Source: Salegentibacter salarius
GTDB taxonomy: Bacteria; Bacteroidota; Bacteroidia; Flavobacteriales; Flavobacteriaceae
Assembly (NCBI RefSeq): GCF_900168265.1
Contig: NZ_FVZF01000014.1
Coordinates: 1-64,000, forward strand
Length of the DNA: 64,000 bases
Direction: 5' to 3'
The position numbers and the translations under genes are program-made. The notes beneath the pieces were generated by a model. That model saw only the letters and a program-made list of their open reading frames with translations. It was not told the DNA's origin and did no database searches. Below, piece by piece: positions 53,299 through 62,100 of this stretch; position 1 is the first letter of the stretch, and each line of letters begins with the position of its first letter.

Positions 53299-56217
53299 TT
53301 AAAATAGTTCTTTTTTGAATCGGAGGTACTTATATAATTCACCCGCTCCTAAAATCGCAGACGAAATTAGAATGAGTATACAAATGTCAAGAAAAGGCAG
53401 CTCTTCAAATCTCAGGAGATCCTGGAAAAAAGGAATTTTGACTACAATAACCTGGAGTATTATAGCCGCTATAAAAGCGATATTGACCCATCGGTTTCCA
53501 AAAACCCCAATTTCAAAAACCGATAAGCGTAGCGAGCGCATATTGTAGGCATTAAACAACTGTGTTGAAGAAACAACAATAAAAGCCGCTGTTCTGGCCA
53601 TTACCTCGCCCTGGGGCAGATAGTGCCAAAAGGTTAATAAGGTTAAAGTAACCATGACGAGTGACACAATGATTATAAAAGGTGCTATATCCCACTTTAA
53701 AATTTTTTCGCTTTTCTTTACGGGAGGTTGCTTCATTATATTGCCGTGTCCCGGTTCTGTAGCCAGGGCTATATCCATAATACCGTCTGTGATTAGATTT
53801 ACATAAAGTATTTGTGCAGCAGTAAAAAGAAGTGGCCAGCCAATTGACATACCAAAAATAAAAGCAATTGCGAAAGCGAAATTAGTAGTTAGCAGAAAGT
53901 AACTTGTTATTTTTACGTTATTGAAGACTATACGCCCTTCCCTTATGGCATTAACAATACTACTAAAGTTATCATCCTGTAGAACAATTTCGGAAGCATC
54001 TTTAGCCACATCGGTACCTCTTACTCCCATAGCAATGCCCACATCTGCGCGCTTTAGTGCCGGGGCATCGTTTACTCCATCGCCTGTCATGGCTATCAAT
54101 GTTTCTTTTGCCTGCAGTCTTTCAGCAATACGAAGTTTGGTGTCAGGATTCATTCTGGCGAAAACATTTATATTATCAATATATTCATCAAATTTTTCAT
54201 CATCAACATCCAGTGCTTTGGTAGTTATTGAAGGTGGGTACTTTTCTTTATCTTTAGCATCCTCCCTTTCTTTTAATATTCCAATATCCCTGGCAATGGC
54301 TGCGGCTGTTTTTTTATGATCTCCGGTAACCATCACTACTCTTATCCCTGCTGTATTACATTCTTTAATAGATTCTGCAACTCCTTTTCTAGGGGGATCG
54401 ATAATTCCTGTTATCCCAACCCAAACCAGATCTTTTACATCCTGACGATCAATGCTTTCTTTTTCGGTTTTTTTGTAACCCAGGGCTAAAACCCTCATCG
54501 CCCCGTCTGCCCATTCATCCATTTTATCCTGAAGTTCTTTTCTTTTCTCGTTATCCAGGTCTTTAGTGCCTTCAGGAGTTAAATATTGCGTACTTAATTC
54601 CAGAATTCGCTCCGGGGCTCCGATGGTAAAAATTTCAGGACCTTTCTCTGTTTCGACCAGGGATGCACGAAATTTTTGTTCAGATTTAAATGGAAGATCG
54701 TCAAGCAGTTTGTAATTTTTATAGGGTTCTCTTTCTTTAATTTTGGCTTTTTTACCAATTACAAACATAGCGGCCTCGGTAGGATCTCCCGTTACTTCAG
54801 GACCTTGTTCGCTTTCCTGGTCGTCTTCATTTCTTTCCTGTTCCTCTTCTTCTTCAAACAGAATTTCTTCCTCTTCTTCCTCCTCTTTTTTGGAAGCAGG
54901 TGCGCCTGTTTTTTGTTTCCCTTGCTTTTCTTTGGTTTCAGAAGATGCTTTTTCTTTTTTCTTTTCCTTTTTTTCTTCCTGAGGACTTGAATTTTTTGAA
55001 GTTTCTATATCATCTGCTTCTCCTTTTATTCCAGCGTCATTACAAAAAGCAGCAATGGCAATGAGTTTCTGTTCTACCGGGTTTTCTTCCAGATTCAATT
55101 CACGATCGTTTTCTTTGAATTTTCCTTCCAGCTGATAACCATTATCCGTTACTGCTACTTCCTTATCGTTACCCGTAAATAACTTTTTGATCACCAAAAT
55201 GCTCTGGGTGAGCGTACCGGTTTTATCGACTAGAATTACAGAGACAGAGCCCATCATTTCTGTAGCTGTAAATTCCCTGATTAAGGCATTTTGTTTTGCC
55301 ATTCTGTTAGCCCCAATAGCCAGTACAATCGAAATCACCGCCGGTAGTCCTTCGGGTATAGTCGAGACCAGCACAGCAATGGTCACCAGAAGAATTTCCT
55401 GAAATTCGTAATCCTGAACCCAATAGCCAAGCCAAAAAATGATAATGGCAGTGCCGATAGCAATAACAGCCATTTGCTTACCTAAGAGATTGGTTTTTTT
55501 CTTGAAATTGGAATCCTGCATTTCCATTTCTCCCATGGATTTGGCGATCTTCCCTATTTCTGTGTTGTTCCCTATAGCCGTTACAACAGCTTTGCCTTTT
55601 CCGTTAACCACATTGGTGCTCTTCCAGGCCATGTTTTTTCGGTCTCCAACCGGTGCATCTTCTTCTACAGGATCTAATTCCTTGTCTATGGGCATAGATT
55701 CTCCGGTAAGCGAAGCCTCCGAGGTGCGCAATTCATTTATTTCAATAATGCGCCCATCTGCGGGAATTGTACGTCCTTCCTTAAGAATTATGATATCGCC
55801 AGGAACAACATCTTCAACATCTATTTCCTTTTCTTTGCCATCTCGTAACACCAGGGCGCTTTTTTGTTGCATCTCTTTGATGGACTGAATTGCTTTCTCT
55901 GCTTTGTACTCCTGGGTGAAACCCATAATGGCATTGAAGAGTATAACAGCCAGAATGATATACACATCGGCCATTTGATCGGCCCACCAGGCGACTCCAG
56001 CAGCAATAAAAAGAATGAATATGAGAAAATCCTTGAACTGTTTCAGGATCAGTAGCAGGGGGTTTGTTCCTCCTTTTTCCGGTAATTTGTTCTTTCCGAA
56101 TTTCTCCTGTCGTTTTTTAGCTTCATCAGAAGATAGCCCTTCCTCTTTTGCAGAAACTTTTTCTAAAGTTTCTTCCTGGCTCAAACTATGATAAGGATGT
56201 TTTTGATCTATATCCAT
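53299..56217 (-). CDS. P2-type cation-transporting ATPase (PMCA/SERCA-like)
   Basis: A 972-residue ion pump. The actuator motif is SLTGES (about 169-174), M4 has STIPEGLPA, the phosphorylated Asp331 lies in VDKTGTLTQ, and the hinge motif is MTGDGVNDAPALKRADVGIAM. M6 reads NLITDGIMDIALATEPG. P2 pumps move Ca2+, Mn2+ or Na+; the ion is not certain. Between FCNDAGIKGE (about 400) and GDPTEAAM (about 478) is an insert of roughly 77 residues rich in Lys and Glu with runs of seven Glu. The N-terminal cation ATPase domain is normal. A 73-base gap separates it from ppsA upstream. Confidence 0.92.
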   Translation of the reverse strand: MDIDQKHPYHSLSQEETLEKVSAKEEGLSSDEAKKRQEKFGKNKLPEKGGTNPLLLILKQFKDFLIFILFIAAGVAWWADQMADVYIILAVILFNAIMGFTQEYKAEKAIQSIKEMQQKSALVLRDGKEKEIDVEDVVPGDIIILKEGRTIPADGRIIEINELRTSEASLTGESMPIDKELDPVEEDAPVGDRKNMAWKSTNVVNGKGKAVVTAIGNNTEIGKIAKSMGEMEMQDSNFKKKTNLLGKQMAVIAIGTAIIIFWLGYWVQDYEFQEILLVTIAVLVSTIPEGLPAVISIVLAIGANRMAKQNALIREFTATEMMGSVSVILVDKTGTLTQSILVIKKLFTGNDKEVAVTDNGYQLEGKFKENDRELNLEENPVEQKLIAIAAFCNDAGIKGEADDIETSKNSSPQEEKKEKKKEKASSETKEKQGKQKTGAPASKKEEEEEEEILFEEEEEQERNEDDQESEQGPEVTGDPTEAAMFVIGKKAKIKEREPYKNYKLLDDLPFKSEQKFRASLVETEKGPEIFTIGAPERILELSTQYLTPEGTKDLDNEKRKELQDKMDEWADGAMRVLALGYKKTEKESIDRQDVKDLVWVGITGIIDPPRKGVAESIKECNTAGIRVVMVTGDHKKTAAAIARDIGILKEREDAKDKEKYPPSITTKALDVDDEKFDEYIDNINVFARMNPDTKLRIAERLQAKETLIAMTGDGVNDAPALKRADVGIAMGVRGTDVAKDASEIVLQDDNFSSIVNAIREGRIVFNNVKITSYFLLTTNFAFAIAFIFGMSIGWPLLFTAAQILYVNLITDGIMDIALATEPGHGNIMKQPPVKKSEKILKWDIAPFIIIVSLVMVTLTLLTFWHYLPQGEVMARTAAFIVVSSTQLFNAYNMRSLRLSVFEIGVFGNRWVNIAFIAAIILQVIVVKIPFFQDLLRFEELPFLDICILILISSAILGAGELYKYLRFKKELF

Positions 56218-56290
56218 AGAGGATTATATTTATTTTTGGGAATAAAGGATGCAAAATTTATAAAGTTCTATTATCTTTTTTAAAGTGATT

Positions 56291-58672
56291 TTATCGTTTA
56301 TTTTCTGCTTTCAGGATGTTTTTAATTCCTTTTGCCACCGCATCAGGATTAAAAGAAATACTGTTTATTCCCTGTTCTACCAGGAAACCGGCAAAATGAG
56401 GAAAATCGCTGGGAGCCTGTCCGCATAGTCCTATTTTACGACCTTTTTTCTTTGCCTTTTCAATGGCCATGCTTATCATTTTCTTTGAAGAAGTGTTATT
56501 TTCATCAAATAATTCATTAACCAATGCAGAGTCGCGATCGAGTCCCAGGGTGAGTTGAGTGAGATCATTTGAACCTATGGAGAATCCGTCAAAAATTTCG
56601 GCAAATTCTTCGGCCTGGAGTACGTTTGAAGGAATTTCGCACATCACATATATTTCAAGATCATTCCAACCTTGCTTCAAGCCATAATCTCCCATAAGAT
56701 TTATAACTTTTTCGCCTTCTTCTACGGTACGGCAAAACGGGATCATAAGCTTCACATTGGTAAGTCCCATTTCGTCTCTTACTATTTTCATGGCTTCGCA
56801 TTCCATTTTAAAGCCGTTGCGGTATTGCTCGCTGTAGTATCGGGAAGCTCCTCTAAACCCGAGCATCGGATTTTCTTCATCAGGTTCGAATTCCTGGCCA
56901 CCTATAAGATTTGCATATTCGTTTGATTTGAAATCGCTCATTCTTACTATAACATCGCGAGGATAAAAAGCAGCGGCAATAGTAGCAACACCTTCGGCCA
57001 GCTTTTCAATAAAAAAAAGATGTTTTTCTTCATAAGTGGCCGTAAGTTCTTCGATTTTCTTTTTTGCATCTTTGTCTTTTAATTTATCATAGTGGAGTAG
57101 TGCAAGAGGATGAATTTGAATTGTATTGTTTATTACAAATTCCAGCCGCATAAGGCCAACGCCTTTTACGGGATAATTGCTGTAACTATAAGCCATTTCA
57201 GGATCGGCCAGGATTAGCATGACCTCGGTTTCAGGTTCTTCCTGTTTACTAAAATCTATATCTTCTTCATCCCATTCTAAAAAGCCTTTATACACTTTTC
57301 CGATATTGCCTTCAGCACAGGCCACCGTTATTTCCTGCCCGTCTTTAATGGTTTCAGTACCATCTTCGGTGCCAACAACGGCAACAGCGCCTAACTCTCT
57401 GGCAACAATGGCTGCGTGACTCGTACGGCCACCACTATTGGTGATAATTGCCGAAGCTTTTTTCATCACATTATCCCAGTCGGGATTTGTGATTTCTGTC
57501 ACCAGTACGTCTCCTTCCTGCAGTTTATCGGCTTCATCTGGTGAACTAAGGATGCGGCTTACGCCTTTTGTGATTTTTTCGCCAATTCCCGTACCGCTTG
57601 TGAGAATTTCTCCCTCGCTTTTAAGCTTAAATTCTTTGATCTTTGATTTTTCTTTACCTGAATGTACTGTTTCGGGACGCGCCTGTACTATGTATAATTC
57701 CCCGCTTTCTCCGTCTTTAGCCCATTCAATATCCATTGCCCGTTTATAATGATCTTCTATTTCTACAGACCATACAGCAAGTTGTACCACTTCTTTATCG
57801 CTAAGAATATATTCTTTCTGCTTTTTTAAAGGTGTCTTTTTGTTTTTTGTAGTAGCTTCTTCTTTATTTTTGGTGGCATAAACCATGGTTTTTTCTTTGC
57901 TCCCCATCTTTTTAGATATAATGGAACGCATTCCTTTTTTTAAAGCGGGCTTAAAAACGTGAAATTCATCGGCATTAACAGCACCCTGTACCACATTGTC
58001 TCCAAGGCCCCATGCCCCGGTTAAGAAGATAACTTGATCATAACCACTATCGGGTAGAATTGTGAATATAACCCCGGCAGAGGCTTTATCTGATCTAACC
58101 ATTTTTTGCACACCGGCCGAAAGAGCTACTTCCATATGATCAAAACCATTGTGTTCCCGGTACCTTATGGCTCTATCTGTAAAAAGTGAGGCAAAACACT
58201 TTTTACAGGTTTCCAGAGTAGCATCGGAACCCGATATATTCATAAAAGAATCGTGTTGTCCCGCAAAAGAAGCTTCTGGAAGATCTTCAGCTGTGGCGCT
58301 GCTTCTTACAGCAACGCTTGTTAAGGCTTCTTCTTTTTCTTCCAGTTGCCGGTAAGCTTCCTTTATTTCTTCGGCTAGTTCATCAGGAAATTTCCCATTT
58401 AAAATTAGTTCGCGGGCTTTCTTTCCAGTTTCTCTAAGATTTTTAAATTCTTTTGTATCTAGTTTTTGAAGAAGGTTGGTGAGTTTTTCTCTAAGTTTAT
58501 TGTGATCCAAATAATCCCAATATGCCTGCGCTGTAGTAGCATACCCTGCAGGGATTCGAATTCCTTTGGCCCCCAATTGACTTATCATTTCCCCGAGGGA
58601 AGCATTTTTCCCACCCACTTTGGCAGTATCCTCATTGCTTAAATCACTAAAAAAGCTAATATATTTACTCAT
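56291..58672 (-). CDS. ppsA: Phosphoenolpyruvate synthase
   Basis: A 793-residue enzyme converting pyruvate and ATP to PEP, AMP and phosphate, the entry step of gluconeogenesis. The N-terminal ATP-grasp domain has VGGKNASLGEM and VAVRSSATAEDLPEASFAGQ; the swivelling phosphohistidine is in SGGRTSHAAIVARELG; the PEP-binding barrel ends with CGQAPSDFPHFAGFLVEQGI. A Lys/Thr-rich stretch (about 268-285) is inserted in the first domain. It is the first gene of a leftward set with the ATPase and ldhA. Confidence 0.94.
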   Translation of the reverse strand: MSKYISFFSDLSNEDTAKVGGKNASLGEMISQLGAKGIRIPAGYATTAQAYWDYLDHNKLREKLTNLLQKLDTKEFKNLRETGKKARELILNGKFPDELAEEIKEAYRQLEEKEEALTSVAVRSSATAEDLPEASFAGQHDSFMNISGSDATLETCKKCFASLFTDRAIRYREHNGFDHMEVALSAGVQKMVRSDKASAGVIFTILPDSGYDQVIFLTGAWGLGDNVVQGAVNADEFHVFKPALKKGMRSIISKKMGSKEKTMVYATKNKEEATTKNKKTPLKKQKEYILSDKEVVQLAVWSVEIEDHYKRAMDIEWAKDGESGELYIVQARPETVHSGKEKSKIKEFKLKSEGEILTSGTGIGEKITKGVSRILSSPDEADKLQEGDVLVTEITNPDWDNVMKKASAIITNSGGRTSHAAIVARELGAVAVVGTEDGTETIKDGQEITVACAEGNIGKVYKGFLEWDEEDIDFSKQEEPETEVMLILADPEMAYSYSNYPVKGVGLMRLEFVINNTIQIHPLALLHYDKLKDKDAKKKIEELTATYEEKHLFFIEKLAEGVATIAAAFYPRDVIVRMSDFKSNEYANLIGGQEFEPDEENPMLGFRGASRYYSEQYRNGFKMECEAMKIVRDEMGLTNVKLMIPFCRTVEEGEKVINLMGDYGLKQGWNDLEIYVMCEIPSNVLQAEEFAEIFDGFSIGSNDLTQLTLGLDRDSALVNELFDENNTSSKKMISMAIEKAKKKGRKIGLCGQAPSDFPHFAGFLVEQGINSISFNPDAVAKGIKNILKAENKR

Positions 58673-58975
58673 TTCTTCTAAAATTTGGATGTTTAAAATT
58701 TTGGCTTTAATAAGTTTCCTGGCTTAGCAAAGTCATTCTTTAATTTAAAGCTATTTTGATAAAATGAATATTCATAAAATGTTAAATTTGAGAGGTTTGA
58801 GATATAGGCAGTACTATGGCTATATCTTGTTAGAAATAGAAAAATACCGAATTGCAATATTTTTAATTTTTAAGCAGAAGGGAATTTATGACCTCCATCA
58901 TTTGTCTCAGGTTTAAAAAAGGCTACTTTTAAAGGAATGGTTTTGAGAATGGAAAGTTTAATTCAATGAAATTTT
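58673..58975. promoter_or_regulatory. Divergent control region between ppsA and VIT1-type gene
   Basis: This 303-base A+T-rich gap has no gene. It holds TAAATTTG at 58783-58790 (a plus-strand -7-like box, far from the start at 58976) and an inverted repeat AGATATAG-N12-CTATATCT at 58800-58827, a possible operator serving both directions. No riboswitch or RNA gene is recognised. Confidence 0.4.
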
Positions 58976-59497
58976 ATGGGTTATATAAAATTATTGACCA
59001 GATATATAAAAGATGCTGTTTATGGGGCTAATGACGGGATAATCACCACTTTCGCCATAGTCTCCAGTGTTGAAGGAGCAAATTTGGGAACTACAGCCAT
59101 CCTTGTGGTTGGATTTGCATCCTTATTTGCAGATGGCTTTTCCATGGCTTCCTCAGATTTTTTGGCTAATAAAGCTGAGGTAGCCAGGAAAAAAAATATG
59201 GAAAACCAGGGAGAACAGGAAAAAGAAGATCCGAAAATTGCAGCCTTATTAACTTTTTTGGCATTCGTAGTGGTAGGGGTAATTCCCCTGATTCCATATT
59301 TTTTCACTGGCTTCACCGTAAACTCTTTTGCCATATCAGGTGTAGCTACCGGTTTAGCATTATTTGGAGTTGGAGTATTAAGAACAAGACTTACCGGAGG
59401 CAATCCTTTTGTGGCAGGAGGGGAGATGTTATTAATTGGAGGATCGGCTGCTCTTGTTGCATTTTTTATTGGGGGATTAATCGAGCAATGGCAGTAA
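58976..59497 (+). CDS. VIT1/CCC1-family iron/manganese transporter, short form
   Basis: A 173-residue membrane protein. DAVYGANDGIITTFAIVSS and GFASLFADGFSMASSDFLANKAE are the conserved first and second segments of the VIT1/CCC1 family, which moves Fe2+ or Mn2+. It has about five membrane helices but lacks the longer metal-binding loop of the plant forms. Its 3' end overlaps the convergent gpmI by 32 bases. It is divergent from ppsA. Confidence 0.88.
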   Translation: MGYIKLLTRYIKDAVYGANDGIITTFAIVSSVEGANLGTTAILVVGFASLFADGFSMASSDFLANKAEVARKKNMENQGEQEKEDPKIAALLTFLAFVVVGVIPLIPYFFTGFTVNSFAISGVATGLALFGVGVLRTRLTGGNPFVAGGEMLLIGGSAALVAFFIGGLIEQWQ

Positions 59498-61041
59498 ATT
59501 TAAGGCTTCCAGTTAAATCATTTTTTTCATGGATTAAAACATCCCCGCTCATTTCTTCAGGAAGCTCAATGTCCATCAATGAAAGAATGGTAGGGGCAAT
59601 GTCGCTTAATTTTCCTTCAGATAATTCCAGTTCTTCGTCTGCACCTAATAAAATACAGGGCATAGGATTTATGGTATGGGTGGTAAAAGGAGAACCATCG
59701 TCATTTTTCATTTTATCGGCGTTACCATGATCTGCAATGATAATTACTGCATACTCATTTTCCAATGCTGTTTGGACTACAGCTTCAGTACAGGAATCCA
59801 CAGTCTCACAGGCTTTTTTTGTAGCTTTCATATCTCCCGAATGGCCTACCATGTCGGGATTTGCAAAATTCAGGCAAATAAAATCTGCTTTTTTATCCTT
59901 TAATTCTGGAATGATCGCATCACGTATTTCTTCGGCGCTCATTTCCGGTTTTTTATCGAAGGTAGAAACATCAGGAGAATCGATCAGGATTCTTTTTTCC
60001 CCTTCGAATTCTTTCTCTCTTCCTCCGTTAAAGAAATATGTTACGTGCGGATATTTTATGGTTTCGGCTATTCTAATTTGTTTTTTACCCTCTCTGGATA
60101 GTACCTCACCTAAGATATTGTCAAGATCTTCTCCTTCAAATAATACCGGCACATTTTTAAATGTTTTGTCATAGCGGGTCATGGTGATATAGCGCAGATC
60201 GAGTTTTTTCATCTGCTCTTCAGGAAAATCTTTTTGGGTGAGAGCCTCTGTGATCTGTCGGGAACGATCGGTGCGATAGTTAAAACAAATCACGACATCC
60301 CCATCATTAAGAGTAGCTATAGGTTCATCGTTTTCAGTTAAAACTATGGGTTTTAAAAAATCATCAGTTTCATCTTCTTTATATTTTTGATTAAGTGTTT
60401 CTTTTAATTTTTCGGCTTTAACTTTGGTCTCTGCTTCACCATTTACCAAAGCCTTATATGCTTTTGCAGTTCTGTCCCAGTTTTCACCCCTGTCCATAGC
60501 GTAATACCGGCCTATTATACTGGCTAATTTCCCGGTTGTTTTTTGAAAATGCTCCTGTAAGTCTTCAATGAAGCCAATGCCACTTTTAGGATCGGCATCG
60601 CGGCCATCGGTAAAAGCATGAATATAAACTTCTGAAAAATCCTGTTCAGCTGCAATACTGCAAAGTGCTTTTAGATGATCTATATGAGAATGAACACCAC
60701 CATTGGAGATGAGCCCCATAAGATGAACCTTTTTGCTTTCTTTTTTAGCATAATCAAAAGCATTTATCAGTACAATATTCTTATTAAGATTTGCATCTTT
60801 AATCGCAAGGTCTATTTTAACCAGGTTTTGGTAAAACCACTCTACCGGCACCAATATTAATATGACCTACTTCAGAATTTCCCATCTGGCCTTCCGGCAA
60901 ACCAACCGCAATACCATGGGTTTGTAGTTGGGTATGTGGTTGCTTCTGCCAGATCTTATCCATAAAAGGAGTTTTTGCCTGTACAATGGCAGATGCCTCT
61001 TTTTCCACTTCCGGGGCAATTCCCCAGCCATCCAAAATCAT
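59466..61041 (-). pseudogene. gpmI: Phosphoglycerate mutase (cofactor-independent), frameshifted
   Basis: 2,3-bisphosphoglycerate-independent phosphoglycerate mutase interconverts 3- and 2-phosphoglycerate. The N-terminal piece (ILDGWG, catalytic Ser in [17 protein letters not shown]) runs into a stop after VLPKPG. The main piece continues in another frame from [11 protein letters not shown], with metal ligands in IADHGNADKM and FTTHTINPMP intact. Removing one T from TTTT at 60833-60836 (minus strand) restores GRVVYQNL. The N-terminus also lacks the usual KKVLL before MILDGWG: an upstream ATG at 61061 is out of frame by one base in an eight-A run. It may be a true pseudogene or reflect sequence error. 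Confidence 0.85.
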
Positions 61042-61104
61042 TAGTAAAACTTTTTTTTCATAATATGTTTATGATTACTGTATCAAAATTCAGTTTTTGT
61101 TTTT

Positions 61105-62098
61105 TCAGGCATTGATTTTAAAAAGGATCTGTTTTTTTGGAACAGCCTTATTTTGTGCTGGTATGCTCGTTTCTTTATCACTAAGCCATTCGAAGATCTT
61201 TTCAACGTCTTTTTTACGGCACAGTTCTGTTCCGGGTGTTATTGTGGCGGCAGTACCAGCGGCCACTCCCCATTTAACTGCGTCTTGAAGCCCATCTCTA
61301 CGTGATAGAGAAAGAATGAGACCGCCTACCATGGAGTCTCCCGCACCAACGGTGCTTTTCTGTTTTACTGTGGGTGGTACCACATAATGAATCTTTTCTT
61401 TCGAAGCCACCATAGCACCTCTGGCCCCAAGAGAAACAATTAATATTTCAGCTTTACCTTCATCAATAATTTTTTTGGCGATTTCCTCCTGTTGCAATCC
61501 CGAAATTTCATCTTTTCCAGCCAGTTCACTTAATTCTCTGAGGTTTGGTTTCATTAGATAGACACCTGATTGTGCAGCTTCATTTAAAGCATTACCCGAG
61601 GTATCTATTACACATTTTATATTTTTATCTTGGGCGATTTTTGCAATTTTACCGTAGAAATTATCTGGTGCACCGGGCGGTAAACTTCCGCTGGCTACTA
61701 AATACTCTACATCATCGGGTAATTGATCAATTCTGTCTAAACATTTCTGAAGTTCTTCCTTAGAGATTTCACTTCCGGGCATTCCAAATCTAAACTGGCT
61801 ACCTGTCGAATTCTCCATTACCATTAAATTTTCCCGGGTAGGATTTTTTATCTGAATCATATCCTGATCGATTTTTTCTTCTTCAAGAAGCTCTTTAATT
61901 TTATTGCCTGCGGGGCCACCGGCAGTATATGGCCAGGGATTCGCCACCTAAAATTTTTATAGCTCTCGAAACATTGATGCCGCCACCTTCTGGTTCGTAA
62001 GTAGGTTTTTCACAGCGCAGCTTTTTTTCAGGTTTTAATTTATCGATGTAAGTGCTTTTGTCCAGCGCTGGATTTAGTGTTAATGTTACTATTTTCAT
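61105..62098 (-). pseudogene. pfkB: 6-phosphofructokinase II (PfkB), frameshifted
   Basis: A ribokinase-family kinase that phosphorylates fructose 6-phosphate. EKKLRCEKPTYEPEGGGINVSRAI is close to E. coli Pfk-2 (shown here as in parts), and the C-terminal STVGAGDSMVGG with catalytic Asp, and WGVAAGTAAT, is intact. The N-terminal 65 codons from ATG 62098 end at a stop after AIYCRWPRRQ, while TAGGPAGNKIKE continues in another frame. The break falls in a TA repeat (ATATAC, near 61924-61930): restoring one TA pair gives AIYTAGGPAG. The start is two bases after the ATPase stop, so it was once translated from the same operon. Confidence 0.85.
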
Positions 62099-62100
62099 AA

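Noticed and set aside
54676-54990. Phe-rich open frame opposite the first ATPase
   Set aside because: It is the antisense shadow of the Lys/Glu-rich insert; poly-Phe arises from AAG/GAA codons read in reverse.
59020-59403. Open frame opposite the VIT1-type gene
   Set aside because: Antisense shadow; the plus strand carries a clear family match.
60817-61041. Short frame ending in VLPKPG as an independent small gene
   Set aside because: It is the N-terminal part of the frameshifted gpmI, containing its catalytic Ser motif.
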